A stretch of 54,770 nt of DNA from Clostridium sp. CAG:780 (GTDB lineage: Bacteria; Bacillota; Clostridia; TANB77; CAG-508). The position numbers and the translations under genes were made by a program. This document shows positions 25,387 through 35,700 of the stretch, in pieces. The DNA is taken from the NCBI GenBank assembly GCA_000434195.1, contig HF994476.1, positions 1-54,770 on the forward strand, read 5' to 3'. The stretch's first letter is position 1. The number at the start of each line of letters is the position of its first letter. The notes under the pieces were generated by a model, which saw only the letters and a program-made list of their open reading frames with translations, did not search any database and was not told the origin of the DNA.

Positions 25387-26367
25387 ATGGCAATAATCGA
25401 GGTAAAAAATTTATCAAAAGATTTTAAAGTAAAAATTAAAGAGAAAGGATTAAAAGGGAGTCTTAAAGCTTTTATTAAGCCAAAATATAAGATAATAAAA
25501 GCTGTTAAAAACATTAGTTTTGAAGTAGAAGAAGGAGAAATGATTGCGTTTATAGGCCCAAACGGAGCAGGGAAAAGTACGACAATAAAAATGATGACAG
25601 GAATATTGTATCCGGGAGAAGGAGAGATCAGAGTTCTTGGAATTGACCCTACTAAACAAAGAAAAAAGCTTGCGTATGAAATAGGAACTGTGTTTGGACA
25701 GAAAGAACAATTATGGACACATTTGACAGCATATGACAATTTTAAATTTTTCGGTGCGGTATATGATATTCCAGATGAAGTGTTAGACAAGAAAATTGAT
25801 GAATTAATAAAGCTGTTTGAACTAGAAAAGTTTATAAATACACCAGTTAGAAATTTAAGTTTAGGTCAAAGAATCAGATGTGAAATAGTGGCTTCTTTAA
25901 TACATGAACCAAAAGTTTTGTTCTTAGATGAGCCAACAATAGGCTTAGACCCTGTTGTAAAAGAGAATATTCGTAAGCTGATTAAGAAAATGAACAAAGA
26001 ACTAAACACAACAATATTTTTAACAAGTCATGATGTTTCGGATATAGAAAAATTATGCAAAAGGGTAATAATTGTAAACAACGGAACTATTGTATTAGAT
26101 GATTCTATGGCAAATCTAAAATATCATTATTTAAACAAGAAAATAGTTGAAGCAAAGACAAAGGAAAAAATAAGTCTAAAAGATACGGTTGGGATTACAG
26201 TTATAAAAGACAAAGAGTATAATTTAAAGCTTGAAGTTGATACAACAAAAACAAGCGTTGCTGAGGCGATAAAACTATTAAATCCAGATAATATCGTAGA
26301 TATAAACATATCGAATATTCCTTTGGAAGATATTATAAGTAGTATCTACAAGGAGGTTCAGCCATGA
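25387..26367 (+). CDS. ABC transporter ATP-binding protein (COG4586 type)
   Basis: 326 residues: Walker A GPNGAGKST at about 57-65, signature LSLGQ near 157, Walker B LFLDEPTIGLD near 178, and the switch histidine in LTSHDVSDIE. The C-terminal 80 residues are a regulatory tail. With the two following six-helix permeases it forms an ABC-2-type exporter (COG4586/4587/3694 trio). Substrate unknown. The permease ATG overlaps its stop codon, showing coupling. Expression probably passes through the leader terminator upstream. Confidence 0.92.
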   Translation: MAIIEVKNLSKDFKVKIKEKGLKGSLKAFIKPKYKIIKAVKNISFEVEEGEMIAFIGPNGAGKSTTIKMMTGILYPGEGEIRVLGIDPTKQRKKLAYEIGTVFGQKEQLWTHLTAYDNFKFFGAVYDIPDEVLDKKIDELIKLFELEKFINTPVRNLSLGQRIRCEIVASLIHEPKVLFLDEPTIGLDPVVKENIRKLIKKMNKELNTTIFLTSHDVSDIEKLCKRVIIVNNGTIVLDDSMANLKYHYLNKKIVEAKTKEKISLKDTVGITVIKDKEYNLKLEVDTTKTSVAEAIKLLNPDNIVDINISNIPLEDIISSIYKEVQP

Positions 26368-27155
26368 AAAAGTACTTATACATTTTTAAATCTGAACTGA
26401 TGAGCAATTTACAATACATTGGTAATACTTTAGTAGGATTTATTGGATATTCTATTATGATATTCATATTCCTTAATCTATGGAATTATATTTACAGCGA
26501 TGCAAGTGAATTAATAAACGGATACACTAAGACGCAAATGATATGGTATGTTATCATAACAGAAATAATCTGGAAATGCACAAGTGGCAGAAGTTTTTGT
26601 AAGAAAATAATTGACGATGTAAAAAGCGGTAATATTGCGTATAATTTAAATAAACCATATAGTTATGTTGGATATGCGCTTTCAAGTCACCTTGGAAGTT
26701 CTGCAATAACAGCAGTTTTGTACATACCACTTGGACTAATTTTGGGAGTATTATTTTTGAAGAGTATTCCAGTATTAAATCTACTACAAGTAATCATAAT
26801 ACTAATTTCTGGTACGCTTGCAGTGGTAATTAGTTCGCTACTAATAATTTTAATAGGTCTATTTTCGTTCGTAATAGAAGATGCAAACCCAATTTTCTGG
26901 ATACACAGCAAAATTATTCTAATTTTGGGAACATTATTTCCAGTTGAATATTTCCCAGCATTTTTACAACCACTAATTATAGCTAGTCCAATATTTGTAA
27001 CATGTTATGGTCCAGCAAGATTATTTGTAAACTTTACTTGGGAAACATGTGCTTCAGTACTAATAGCACAAATAATTTATGTAATTGCAATATACTTATT
27101 ATGCAGTCTAATATATAGAAAGGGAGTGAAGAGAATTAATGTTAACGGAGGCTAA
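26364..27155 (+). CDS. ABC-2 permease, first subunit
   Basis: 263 residues, about six membrane helices, of the ABC-2 permease family found beside COG4586 ATPases. It starts within the stop of the ATPase gene (ATGA overlap) and its end overlaps the second permease. Conserved PVEYFPAFLQP sits in a loop before the last helices. It forms half of the transmembrane channel of the exporter. No enzymatic motif; substrate unknown. Confidence 0.87.
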   Translation: MKKYLYIFKSELMSNLQYIGNTLVGFIGYSIMIFIFLNLWNYIYSDASELINGYTKTQMIWYVIITEIIWKCTSGRSFCKKIIDDVKSGNIAYNLNKPYSYVGYALSSHLGSSAITAVLYIPLGLILGVLFLKSIPVLNLLQVIIILISGTLAVVISSLLIILIGLFSFVIEDANPIFWIHSKIILILGTLFPVEYFPAFLQPLIIASPIFVTCYGPARLFVNFTWETCASVLIAQIIYVIAIYLLCSLIYRKGVKRINVNGG

Positions 27156-27933
27156 AAATCAAATAAAAATATCAGTATTATCGATTAAGTATGCTTTAAT
27201 GAGAGAAATGCTTAATAAAGTGACTTTTATATCTAATGTATTGTTCATGATACTAAACAATGCAAGTTTCATTGTTCAATGGGTTATACTTTTTGCAATA
27301 AAAGACAACATAGCAGGCTATGGAATAAAGCAAGTTTTGTTGCTATGGGGAATCGCCTCTGGAACATATGGAATATCACATTTCTTTTTTAAAAAAGCAT
27401 ATAGTTTATATGACACAATAAATAATGGAAAACTGGATGCTTTTTTGGTACAACCAAAAAATGTACTTCTATCGGCAATAACAACAGATGTTGAGACTTC
27501 AGCGATAGGAGATATATTATATGGATACATAATGCTATTTATATATGGATTTTCAATATCAAAGTTTGCATTATTTACTCTATTTATAATAGCTGGAGGA
27601 ATTATGATGACAGCAATCACAGTAATATTATCAAGTTTGAGCTTTTGGCTAAATAAATCGGATATTATAGCTGAAACAGGAATTAGTATGATGACGCATT
27701 TTGCAACATATCCTGATGGAATATTCAAAGGTATTACTAAGATATTACTATATACTATAATTCCTGTTGGAATTATAAATTATATTCCTGTAAAACTATT
27801 AATAGAGTTTGACATAAGATTGTTCTTGCTGGTAATGTTGGCAACAGTAGTCTTAACAACACTTGCTTTTTTGGTTTTTAACAAAGGATTAAAAAGATAT
27901 TCATCAAGCAATTTGATGAGTGCAAGAATTTAA
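27139..27933 (+). CDS. ABC-2 permease, second subunit
   Basis: 264 residues, about six membrane helices, related to the first permease. It overlaps it by 17 bases and has the ribosome site GGGAGTG. It contains the loop FPDGIFK-like segment YPDGIFKG, typical of the COG3694 branch. It completes the heterodimeric exporter channel. No terminator is obvious immediately after it; the next transcript begins with a hairpin at 27975. Confidence 0.87.
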   Translation: MLTEAKNQIKISVLSIKYALMREMLNKVTFISNVLFMILNNASFIVQWVILFAIKDNIAGYGIKQVLLLWGIASGTYGISHFFFKKAYSLYDTINNGKLDAFLVQPKNVLLSAITTDVETSAIGDILYGYIMLFIYGFSISKFALFTLFIIAGGIMMTAITVILSSLSFWLNKSDIIAETGISMMTHFATYPDGIFKGITKILLYTIIPVGIINYIPVKLLIEFDIRLFLLVMLATVVLTTLAFLVFNKGLKRYSSSNLMSARI

Positions 27934-27974
27934 AAAATATGTTATATAAAATTGTAAAAAATGATAGACATTTT

Positions 27975-28013
27975 CCTCTCGTTGTGCTAAGATTAACACA
28001 ATGGGAGGTTTAT
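27975..28013 (+). promoter_or_regulatory. Terminator-like hairpin that includes a ribosome site
   Basis: CCTCTCGTTGTG (27975-27986) pairs with CACAATGGGAGG (27997-28008), 12 pairs including two wobbles, then TTTATTTG. The GGGAGG in the right arm is the ribosome site for the ATG at 28019. It has the same design as the hairpin at 1162-1208. It could end the exporter transcript and at the same time hold back translation of the next operon. Confidence 0.65.
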
Positions 28014-28018
28014 TTGTT

Positions 28019-28141
28019 ATGGACGAAAACCAAAAGAAAATAAATGACTTAATAGAGCAATATACAAGTATAGACACGTTTTTAAAATACTTAGATAAAG
28101 AGGAAAAAGAAAGCCTGAAGTTAGGAGAAGAAAATGAGTAA
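28019..28141 (+). CDS. 40-residue leader protein of the surface-fibre locus
   Basis: A short acidic/basic helical peptide (starts MDENQKKIND, ends LKLGEENE) with ribosome site GGGAGG in the hairpin just upstream. It overlaps the start of the coiled-coil gene by eight bases. Too short to classify; the coupling suggests it is either a translational leader or a small partner of the next protein. Confidence 0.55.
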   Translation: MDENQKKINDLIEQYTSIDTFLKYLDKEEKESLKLGEENE

Positions 28142-29690
28142 ATTGTTAGAGAAAATTGAAGCTGATAAAGAGATATTATCTACAATGCCAAAAAATAATA
28201 AAAAAAATATAGCAAAATATATTCAAAAAGTACAAGAGCTAAAAAAAGAATATGAAACAGAAAAAGAAAAAACATATAAAGAAATAAGTAAAAATTATAA
28301 AAAAATTGTTGAAATTGCAGAAAATACAGAAATAGCAAAACTAAAATCTGAACTTGAAGAAATTTCAACTTTTCTTCAACTAATAGATGAAATACAGACT
28401 TCTTATGAAAAAATGGGATTGGACAAAAAAATATATAAGCTTAATCGATTCTACAAAGAAAATTTGGAAAGTGTTAATTCGGAAATATTATCATGCATAA
28501 ATAAATTTGCAGAAGCAGGAGTCACTCTTACTAAAGATGATTTTAATTACAGCATATATGCTCACGAATATATGGAAACTTTTTTCAAAGAAATAAATGA
28601 TATTAACTCAGATACATTAAAAGAAAAATTTGAAAATATGTATTGGAAATGCCCAGATTTAATAATACATATAGAGTTAAATCTAAGACATATCTATATG
28701 AACAACAAAAAGAATATAGATAAATATTATGAGAATCAAAAGCAAAATGTATTAAACAAATTAAATGCAGACACTGCAAAAGTTTACGAAAAATACAAAG
28801 CTACAAAGATTAAATTATACGATATAATAGAAACAGATAAATTTACTATAATCAATCATTTTTTAGATGGACAACTAGTAGAAAAAGATTATGAAGAAGA
28901 TAAAATTAAACAAGAATATAATAAAGTTTTAGCAAAGGGAATAACTCAAAGTACTTCTAAGAAAGCAATTAAAGAAATAAGTGAAAATGCCATAAAATTC
29001 ATAAACAGCTTGGAAGAATATAAAAACTTCTTGAAATATCAATTCATATATGACGATATAAAATCAAAATACAAACAAAGAGAAGACCATAAAAATAATT
29101 ATGCTACAACGAAGAAAGAAATTACATCTAAAGAAAAACAATTAAAATCATTGAATAAAAAAATAAACAGTAAAGGTATTTTCTCTAAAAAGGAAAAGCA
29201 AGAGAAACAAATAGCTCAATATAATGAAACAATAAATCAAATACAAGAATTGTATAAAAAATTGGATGAAGAAGAAATATACCAAAAAATTATTGCTAAT
29301 CTAAACGATGATTCAACCATTTTTGATGCACTTTATTTTGCAAGCAAGTTCACTAACTATTTAACTGAGTGCATTATAAACAACAATAAAACAATAACAC
29401 AACCAGAAATAGATGAACTTATAGACGGACTTAGAGAATTCCTAAGTAATCCATATATAATAATTATCAAAAATATAACTATTTTAGAAGATAAGAATAT
29501 ACCGATGATAATATCTGATAGATATAAACTGCTTAACTTCGAAATAGAAAAAGAAGATATAACTGACTCAAATATTGATACATTGATTTCTGGACTTCAA
29601 AAGATTAAGAACTATTATAATTTTCAAAAAGCAGGAATTGATTTAGAAAAAATGAAATTTATTTGTGAAGCACAGAAGGTTTTGGCATAA
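28134..29690 (+). CDS. Large cytoplasmic coiled-coil protein, unknown function
   Basis: 518 residues, very Lys/Glu-rich, with coiled-coil stretches at about 1-75 and 305-385 and no export signal or membrane helix. A middle portion carries IYAHEYMETFF and MYWKCPDLIIHIELNLRHIY. The C-terminus is acidic. It lies 30 bases before the giant surface protein gene and is probably in its transcript. It could be an intracellular scaffold or tether for fibre export. I do not recognise a family. Confidence 0.7.
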   Translation: MSKLLEKIEADKEILSTMPKNNKKNIAKYIQKVQELKKEYETEKEKTYKEISKNYKKIVEIAENTEIAKLKSELEEISTFLQLIDEIQTSYEKMGLDKKIYKLNRFYKENLESVNSEILSCINKFAEAGVTLTKDDFNYSIYAHEYMETFFKEINDINSDTLKEKFENMYWKCPDLIIHIELNLRHIYMNNKKNIDKYYENQKQNVLNKLNADTAKVYEKYKATKIKLYDIIETDKFTIINHFLDGQLVEKDYEEDKIKQEYNKVLAKGITQSTSKKAIKEISENAIKFINSLEEYKNFLKYQFIYDDIKSKYKQREDHKNNYATTKKEITSKEKQLKSLNKKINSKGIFSKKEKQEKQIAQYNETINQIQELYKKLDEEEIYQKIIANLNDDSTIFDALYFASKFTNYLTECIINNNKTITQPEIDELIDGLREFLSNPYIIIIKNITILEDKNIPMIISDRYKLLNFEIEKEDITDSNIDTLISGLQKIKNYYNFQKAGIDLEKMKFICEAQKVLA

Positions 29691-29720
29691 TAGATAAAAT
29701 AAAACAAAAGGAACTAAACA

Positions 29721-32700
29721 ATGAAGAAAAAGAAAACATATTTGATAAATAAAAAGAGAATATTTATTTTAATATGCTTAACATTACTAGTAATATTTGA
29801 AGTTGTTGCTTTGCAGAGATCAAAAGCTGCAAAGGTAATTGAAATAACAGCAAATGTAGAAGACAATGAAAAAAACATACAAAATGTTGAAGTGATGTTA
29901 GAAGCTACAAATTCAGGAGCAAGTGGATATTACCTTGCTCTTCCTGAGTATGTAAACGGAAAAAGAATTGGACAATATTATATTGTTGAAAAGGATATAC
30001 ACAACAAAAAATCTGATAAAGAAGTGACGAAAAATGAAACATTGCAAGAAAGCGTCAATGAAGAGTTCTTAGTTACCAATGAGGAAGTTCTAACTAATAC
30101 AAATCAAGAAGAAATGACAGAAAATACAGAAATAGAGACTCCAAAAGAAGAAACAGAACAAAATATAGCTATTATGTATCCGGGAGAAAAGTTATTTTTG
30201 ACAGATGATGAGATTGCAGATAAAAAAATAACATTAAAAGTTGGATACAACACTCTTACAAAAAATGAAAAGGTTTTATATGAACAAAAAATCGAAGCAC
30301 AACTGGATGATGATAATGATGGACAACCAGATACAAAAATCATAATAGAAGGTTTTATGCCATTAGAGTCGACAATTTCTGCAACAAGAGTTGAGATAGA
30401 ACAAATACAAGACTCAATAGAAGAAATGCTTTCAAAAAAAGTCTCTTTTAAAAAGGCTTATGATATAAAAATTATAGCAGGGGAAACTGAATACGAACCA
30501 ACTGAATTTGATACAAATGTCAAGGTTACAATCTCGGGATTGGAAAAAATTGATGAGAATAACCAAAAATATAAAGTAGTTCATATTGAAGATACTGCAC
30601 AAGATACAGATAAAGCAGCAGTAACTGAAATAGATGGAGTTCAAACAATAGAGGACGAGATAAGTTTCCCGGCGGAAAGCTTCTCAACATATGCTTTATT
30701 GTTAGAAGATGGATTAGGAAATGTTGCAACATTTTCTTCTGATTTAAGTCAGGCAAGCGTTTGGGACGGAACATCTGCAACAGAGTTTAAGTTTGGCAGT
30801 GGAACACAGGAGAATCCATATTTAATAACAAATGGAGCTGAGTTAAGATACTTAGCAAATCAAGTAAATAGTGGAAATGCATATGATGGATCGTATTTTG
30901 AACTTATATCTGATATTAACATTAATGATAAAGAATGGACTCCAATAGGAAACTACACAAATCCATTTAAAGGAGCATTTAATGGTGCGGGACACACTAT
31001 TGCAAACTTAACAATACCAACATCTTCATCACTTCCAACATCAATTACTGCATATGGAATTTTTGGAAGCATTGGGGATAGTAATAGCAAAACGATAATT
31101 AAGAACTTGCAAATTGACAATGCAAAAATTGAAATTAATGCAAATGGAACAATGTCGAATTCTTCAACAGAAAAGGGTTATACAATAGGAATCGTAACAG
31201 GAACAATATTTAATAATGCTGAAATAAAAAATGTAATAGTAAACAATAGTAGCATAGTAGATAACTATACAATAACAATCAGTTCAAATTCTGATAAAGT
31301 AAATGTAGGAGGAATCGCTGGCTATGCAGTAAATTCTAGAAACTCAACTTCTGATCCAGGGACGGACAAGAGATACAAAATAGAAAACTGTTATTCAAAT
31401 ACAAATATTGAATTAGATATGACTCTTACCTCTAATGGATGGAGCACAAGTTACTATGTAGCCGCACAATATAATGTAGGAGGAATCATAGGATTAATAA
31501 GAGGACAAGCTGTTTGGCCAGAAAATTGCTTATATACAGGTGATTTGAATGCAACCAATGGATTCACTGGACCTATATTGGGAGCTCTACGAAACAACAC
31601 TACGCTTGGAACGCGAAATAATTACATTTCTCAATTTAACACTCTATGGCAAGGAAATGATGCAGGAAATCTTACAATGAACAGTTATTACACATCATAC
31701 AGTACAAACAATAGATCTTTTACAACTACTGTTGCATCAGGAACTTCTTCAAGCAGAATAACTACATCAACAAGATATTTTCGTATAGGATATGTACAGG
31801 GTGTAAACAAGGGATTATATACAAATAATGTACAAAACATGTTATCAAATTTTAATAATTATGTTACAAATGGTTCAACAAGCAAATTATTAACATGGCA
31901 TTATAATTCAAACACTAAATCTTATTATTTTGTTCCAGAACTAAGTGTTACAGTAGAAAAAGATAGTCCAAGGTACATATTGCATGTACATGACTCAGCT
32001 TCGACTGGAAATTATTCATATATTTGGTTTATAGATGGCACGTTAGATTCAAGTATTACAGGAAATATCGCAGTAATAAACTCAACTTGGACAGAGGGAC
32101 ATGATGTATCTGTATTAGTAAGCAATGGACAATCTTATACAATGATAAACTTTGAAGTCCCATTACTAGAGTTACATGTGTCATTTGAACACAACCAACA
32201 AACAGGAATTCTAACAGGAAATATAGATGGAACAGGATTAGTAGATCCTAATTTTAACCTAAATGACTATACATACAAATGGTATAAAATAGATATATCT
32301 GGTACAGAAGAAGAAATAGATTCAACAACCAATCAAATTTCTGATCTTGAGAATGGTTTGGAATACAAACTGATTGCTACAAATGCAAAATATTCATACA
32401 TGTCTGCTAAAGGTACATACATGTTCGGAGAAAGAACAGTAATATATTGCGATTATAGCAATGGCTCAGATTATAATGATGGATTTACTCCAGAAACAGC
32501 AGTAAGATCACTCTCAACTGCATATGGGAAATTTACTAGCCAAACAACAAGAAATGAAAACGTAATAGTGCTAATGGGAACATATACAGACACTAGTTAC
32601 TTAAATTCTGCCACCTCAACAACATATAGAAAAAACGTTACAATAACAGGTAAATATAACGGAACAGATTATACAGGAAAATTGAATTTTGAATCATATG

Positions 32701-35700
32701 ACAACTATAAGTACTTAAATGGAAATACCACATTTATGTATATGTCGTTCATAGGAAGTGAATCTAGTTATTGGGGAGGAAGTACGCCTGGACAAACATA
32801 CTTCTATTTACAAGGTTATAGCCTTACAATGGGCGAAGGCATAAAAATGGAAGAGTATGCTACATCAAATGTAAACCAAGGGTTAATAGAGGGAAATGCC
32901 CCAGCGTTCCACATGTTTGCCGGATGGATGCAATATGATGAAACAAGCCTTCCAAGAACAGGTGCTGAAATCGTAATAAAGAGTGGCACTTATGGAAGAA
33001 TACTTTTAGGTGGAAGTTCAGGAACTAGTAGTGCATCAAGTATAACAAAATACAATTCCCATAATTTTATGGGAACATCTCTAACGGATGATTTATACAA
33101 ATGCAAAGCAATTATTGATATAAAAAATAGTACGACAGATTCTACTTATGCTTATGACATAAATCTCCTTGGTGGTGGAAGTACTTGTGGTAATATCTAT
33201 GGAGATATAGAGATAAATATAAAAAATGGAAAAATAGGACGTCTATTAGGAGCAAGTATCGGAGACTCGAGTTATAGGCCAAACAACTGGCAATACCCAA
33301 TAAATACTTTTATTGGAACAGCGACAATAAATATGTATGGCGGTTCTGTAACAGAAATGTACGGTGGTTGTCTTGGAAGAAATATGAGCGCCATAGGTGG
33401 TAGCTCTTATAATCCTATAAAATGTGACTCATATTTCTATGGAATTGTTAATATAAATATATCTGGCGGAACAGTCAGCCAAACTATTTATGGCGCAGGA
33501 GCTGGAGGAGTTTCAGGATATAGCACAAATTCTACTGACGCATATAAGAGTTATGGACAAAACATTGATACTGTTATTAATATAAATATAACAGGAGGAT
33601 TAATAGATGCTGATATATATGGTGGTGGCTATGGATATACTAACTACTTAACTGCAGACTCTACACAAACTGATGGTGGCACACTGTATGGAAACAGTAA
33701 TATAAATATATCAGGTTCGCCAACAATAAATGGAAGTATTTATGGTGGAGGTAGAGGTTACGATTTAGCAAGTAATAAACCGGATTTAGCGCAAATGGAA
33801 GGAGAATCAACTCTAACAATATCAGGCTCACCAACAATAAATGGAAGTATTTATGGTGCGGGAATGGGACTTACAAATTACGAGAATATGGCTAAGTTCA
33901 CAGGAACGACCAACATAAATATCAACACAGATTTGTCAATTAATGCATATGGTGGCGGAAATATAGCAAAAACAATAGGAACTGCAAATATTAATATTAA
34001 TAGTGGAACACACACACAATCAATATTTGGAGGAGGAAATGTAGGAGTTCTAGAAGGAACTTCAAATGTTCAAATAAATGGTGGAATTTCTAGCCAAGTA
34101 TATGGTGGAGGAAACCAAGCAGAAGTTACAACACCAACTGTTACGATTAATGATGGAAATAATGAAAATGTGTATGGCGGTGGAAATCAGGCCGAAGTTA
34201 CAGATTCTACGGTTACAGTTAAAGGTGGAAAAAATCAAAATATATATGGTGGTGGTAACCAAGCAGGTGCACAATCTACTAAGATAGTTGTATCGAGTGG
34301 AGACTCAAATGCTATATATGGAGGCTCTAATGCGAGTGGAGTAGTAGTTTCTTCAAACATATTGATGCAAGGTGGAAATACATTAAACATTTATGGTGGA
34401 AACAACGAAGGTGGAACTACACAAACATCAAATATTACAGTAAGTGGAGGAACCTCAGGAAATGTTTTCGGAGGAGGGAACAAAGCAAATACAACAACTT
34501 CAAATGTTACTGTCAATAATGGAAAAATTACAAATGTATATGGTGGCGCAAACAAAGCTGATGTTACAACTACTAATGTCATCATCACAGGTGGAAATAT
34601 AGAAAAAGCATTTGGTGGATCAAATCAAAGTGGAACAGTTACTCAAAGCAATGTAAGTCTAGAGGGAAGTAGTGGACAATCTGCCCTGGGCGGAATAAAA
34701 ATGGAAGTCGACTACAAAGCTGTTGCTATGGAAGATTGGAGAAAACAGCAAAATCCAGGATACGAAACATATGTGACAGTTAATATAAAATACACTAATA
34801 ATACTAATACTACAATAAACAAATGGAGTTCATATATAAATGCTCCGGATTCAAAATTGCTTGATAATTATAGCTCTGATAGCAATATAGTAGAAGAAAA
34901 TGGAAAATACACTATAAATCAAGACAGTAGATGGTCCTCAGGGAATATACATTCTTTACCAGCAAATGGTACATATGAAATTAGGGATGTACATCTAGCT
35001 TCAAAAGTTGTTGCTAGCGAATTTTCACTAGTATATAATTTTGAAGGACAAGGAAATGATGGCAATCAATATCAAGATACAAATACAGGATTTACAATCT
35101 TTGGCGGAAACAATCAAGGTGGAGAAACGACAACTAGTAATGTGACTATAAAAGATGGTTATTGCTTTGCTGTATATGGAGGCAACAATGCAGGTGGTAC
35201 AAACCCTACAAGTAATGTTACAGTTGATGGTGGAGAAGCAAATGAAGTATATGGTGGAAACAACTTAGGCGGAACAAACTCTACAAGCAATGTCATAATA
35301 AATGGTGGAAAAGTAACAAATGTATATGGTGGAGGTAATAAAGCAGTAACTACTAAACCGAACGTTACAATACAGAATGACGCAAATATATTAGAGTCCG
35401 TATATGGTGGAGGAAACCAAGCAAGCATAAGAACAGACACAAATGTTGACATCTTAGGCGGAAATGTTGTAGGAAATGTATATGGTGGTGGAAATGAAGG
35501 AACAGTCATTGGAAACACTTATGTACATGTAAAAAATGCTAATGTACAATCAAGCGTATATGCAGGCGGAAATGGTATTACAGCTATTGTTTATCAAAAT
35601 GCTAATGCAACAGTAGAAGGAACTTCTACTAAAATTACGGGAAGTGTATTTGGTGGAGGAAATCAAGCTGCAACTGGAACAATAGATAATAACAATTCGC

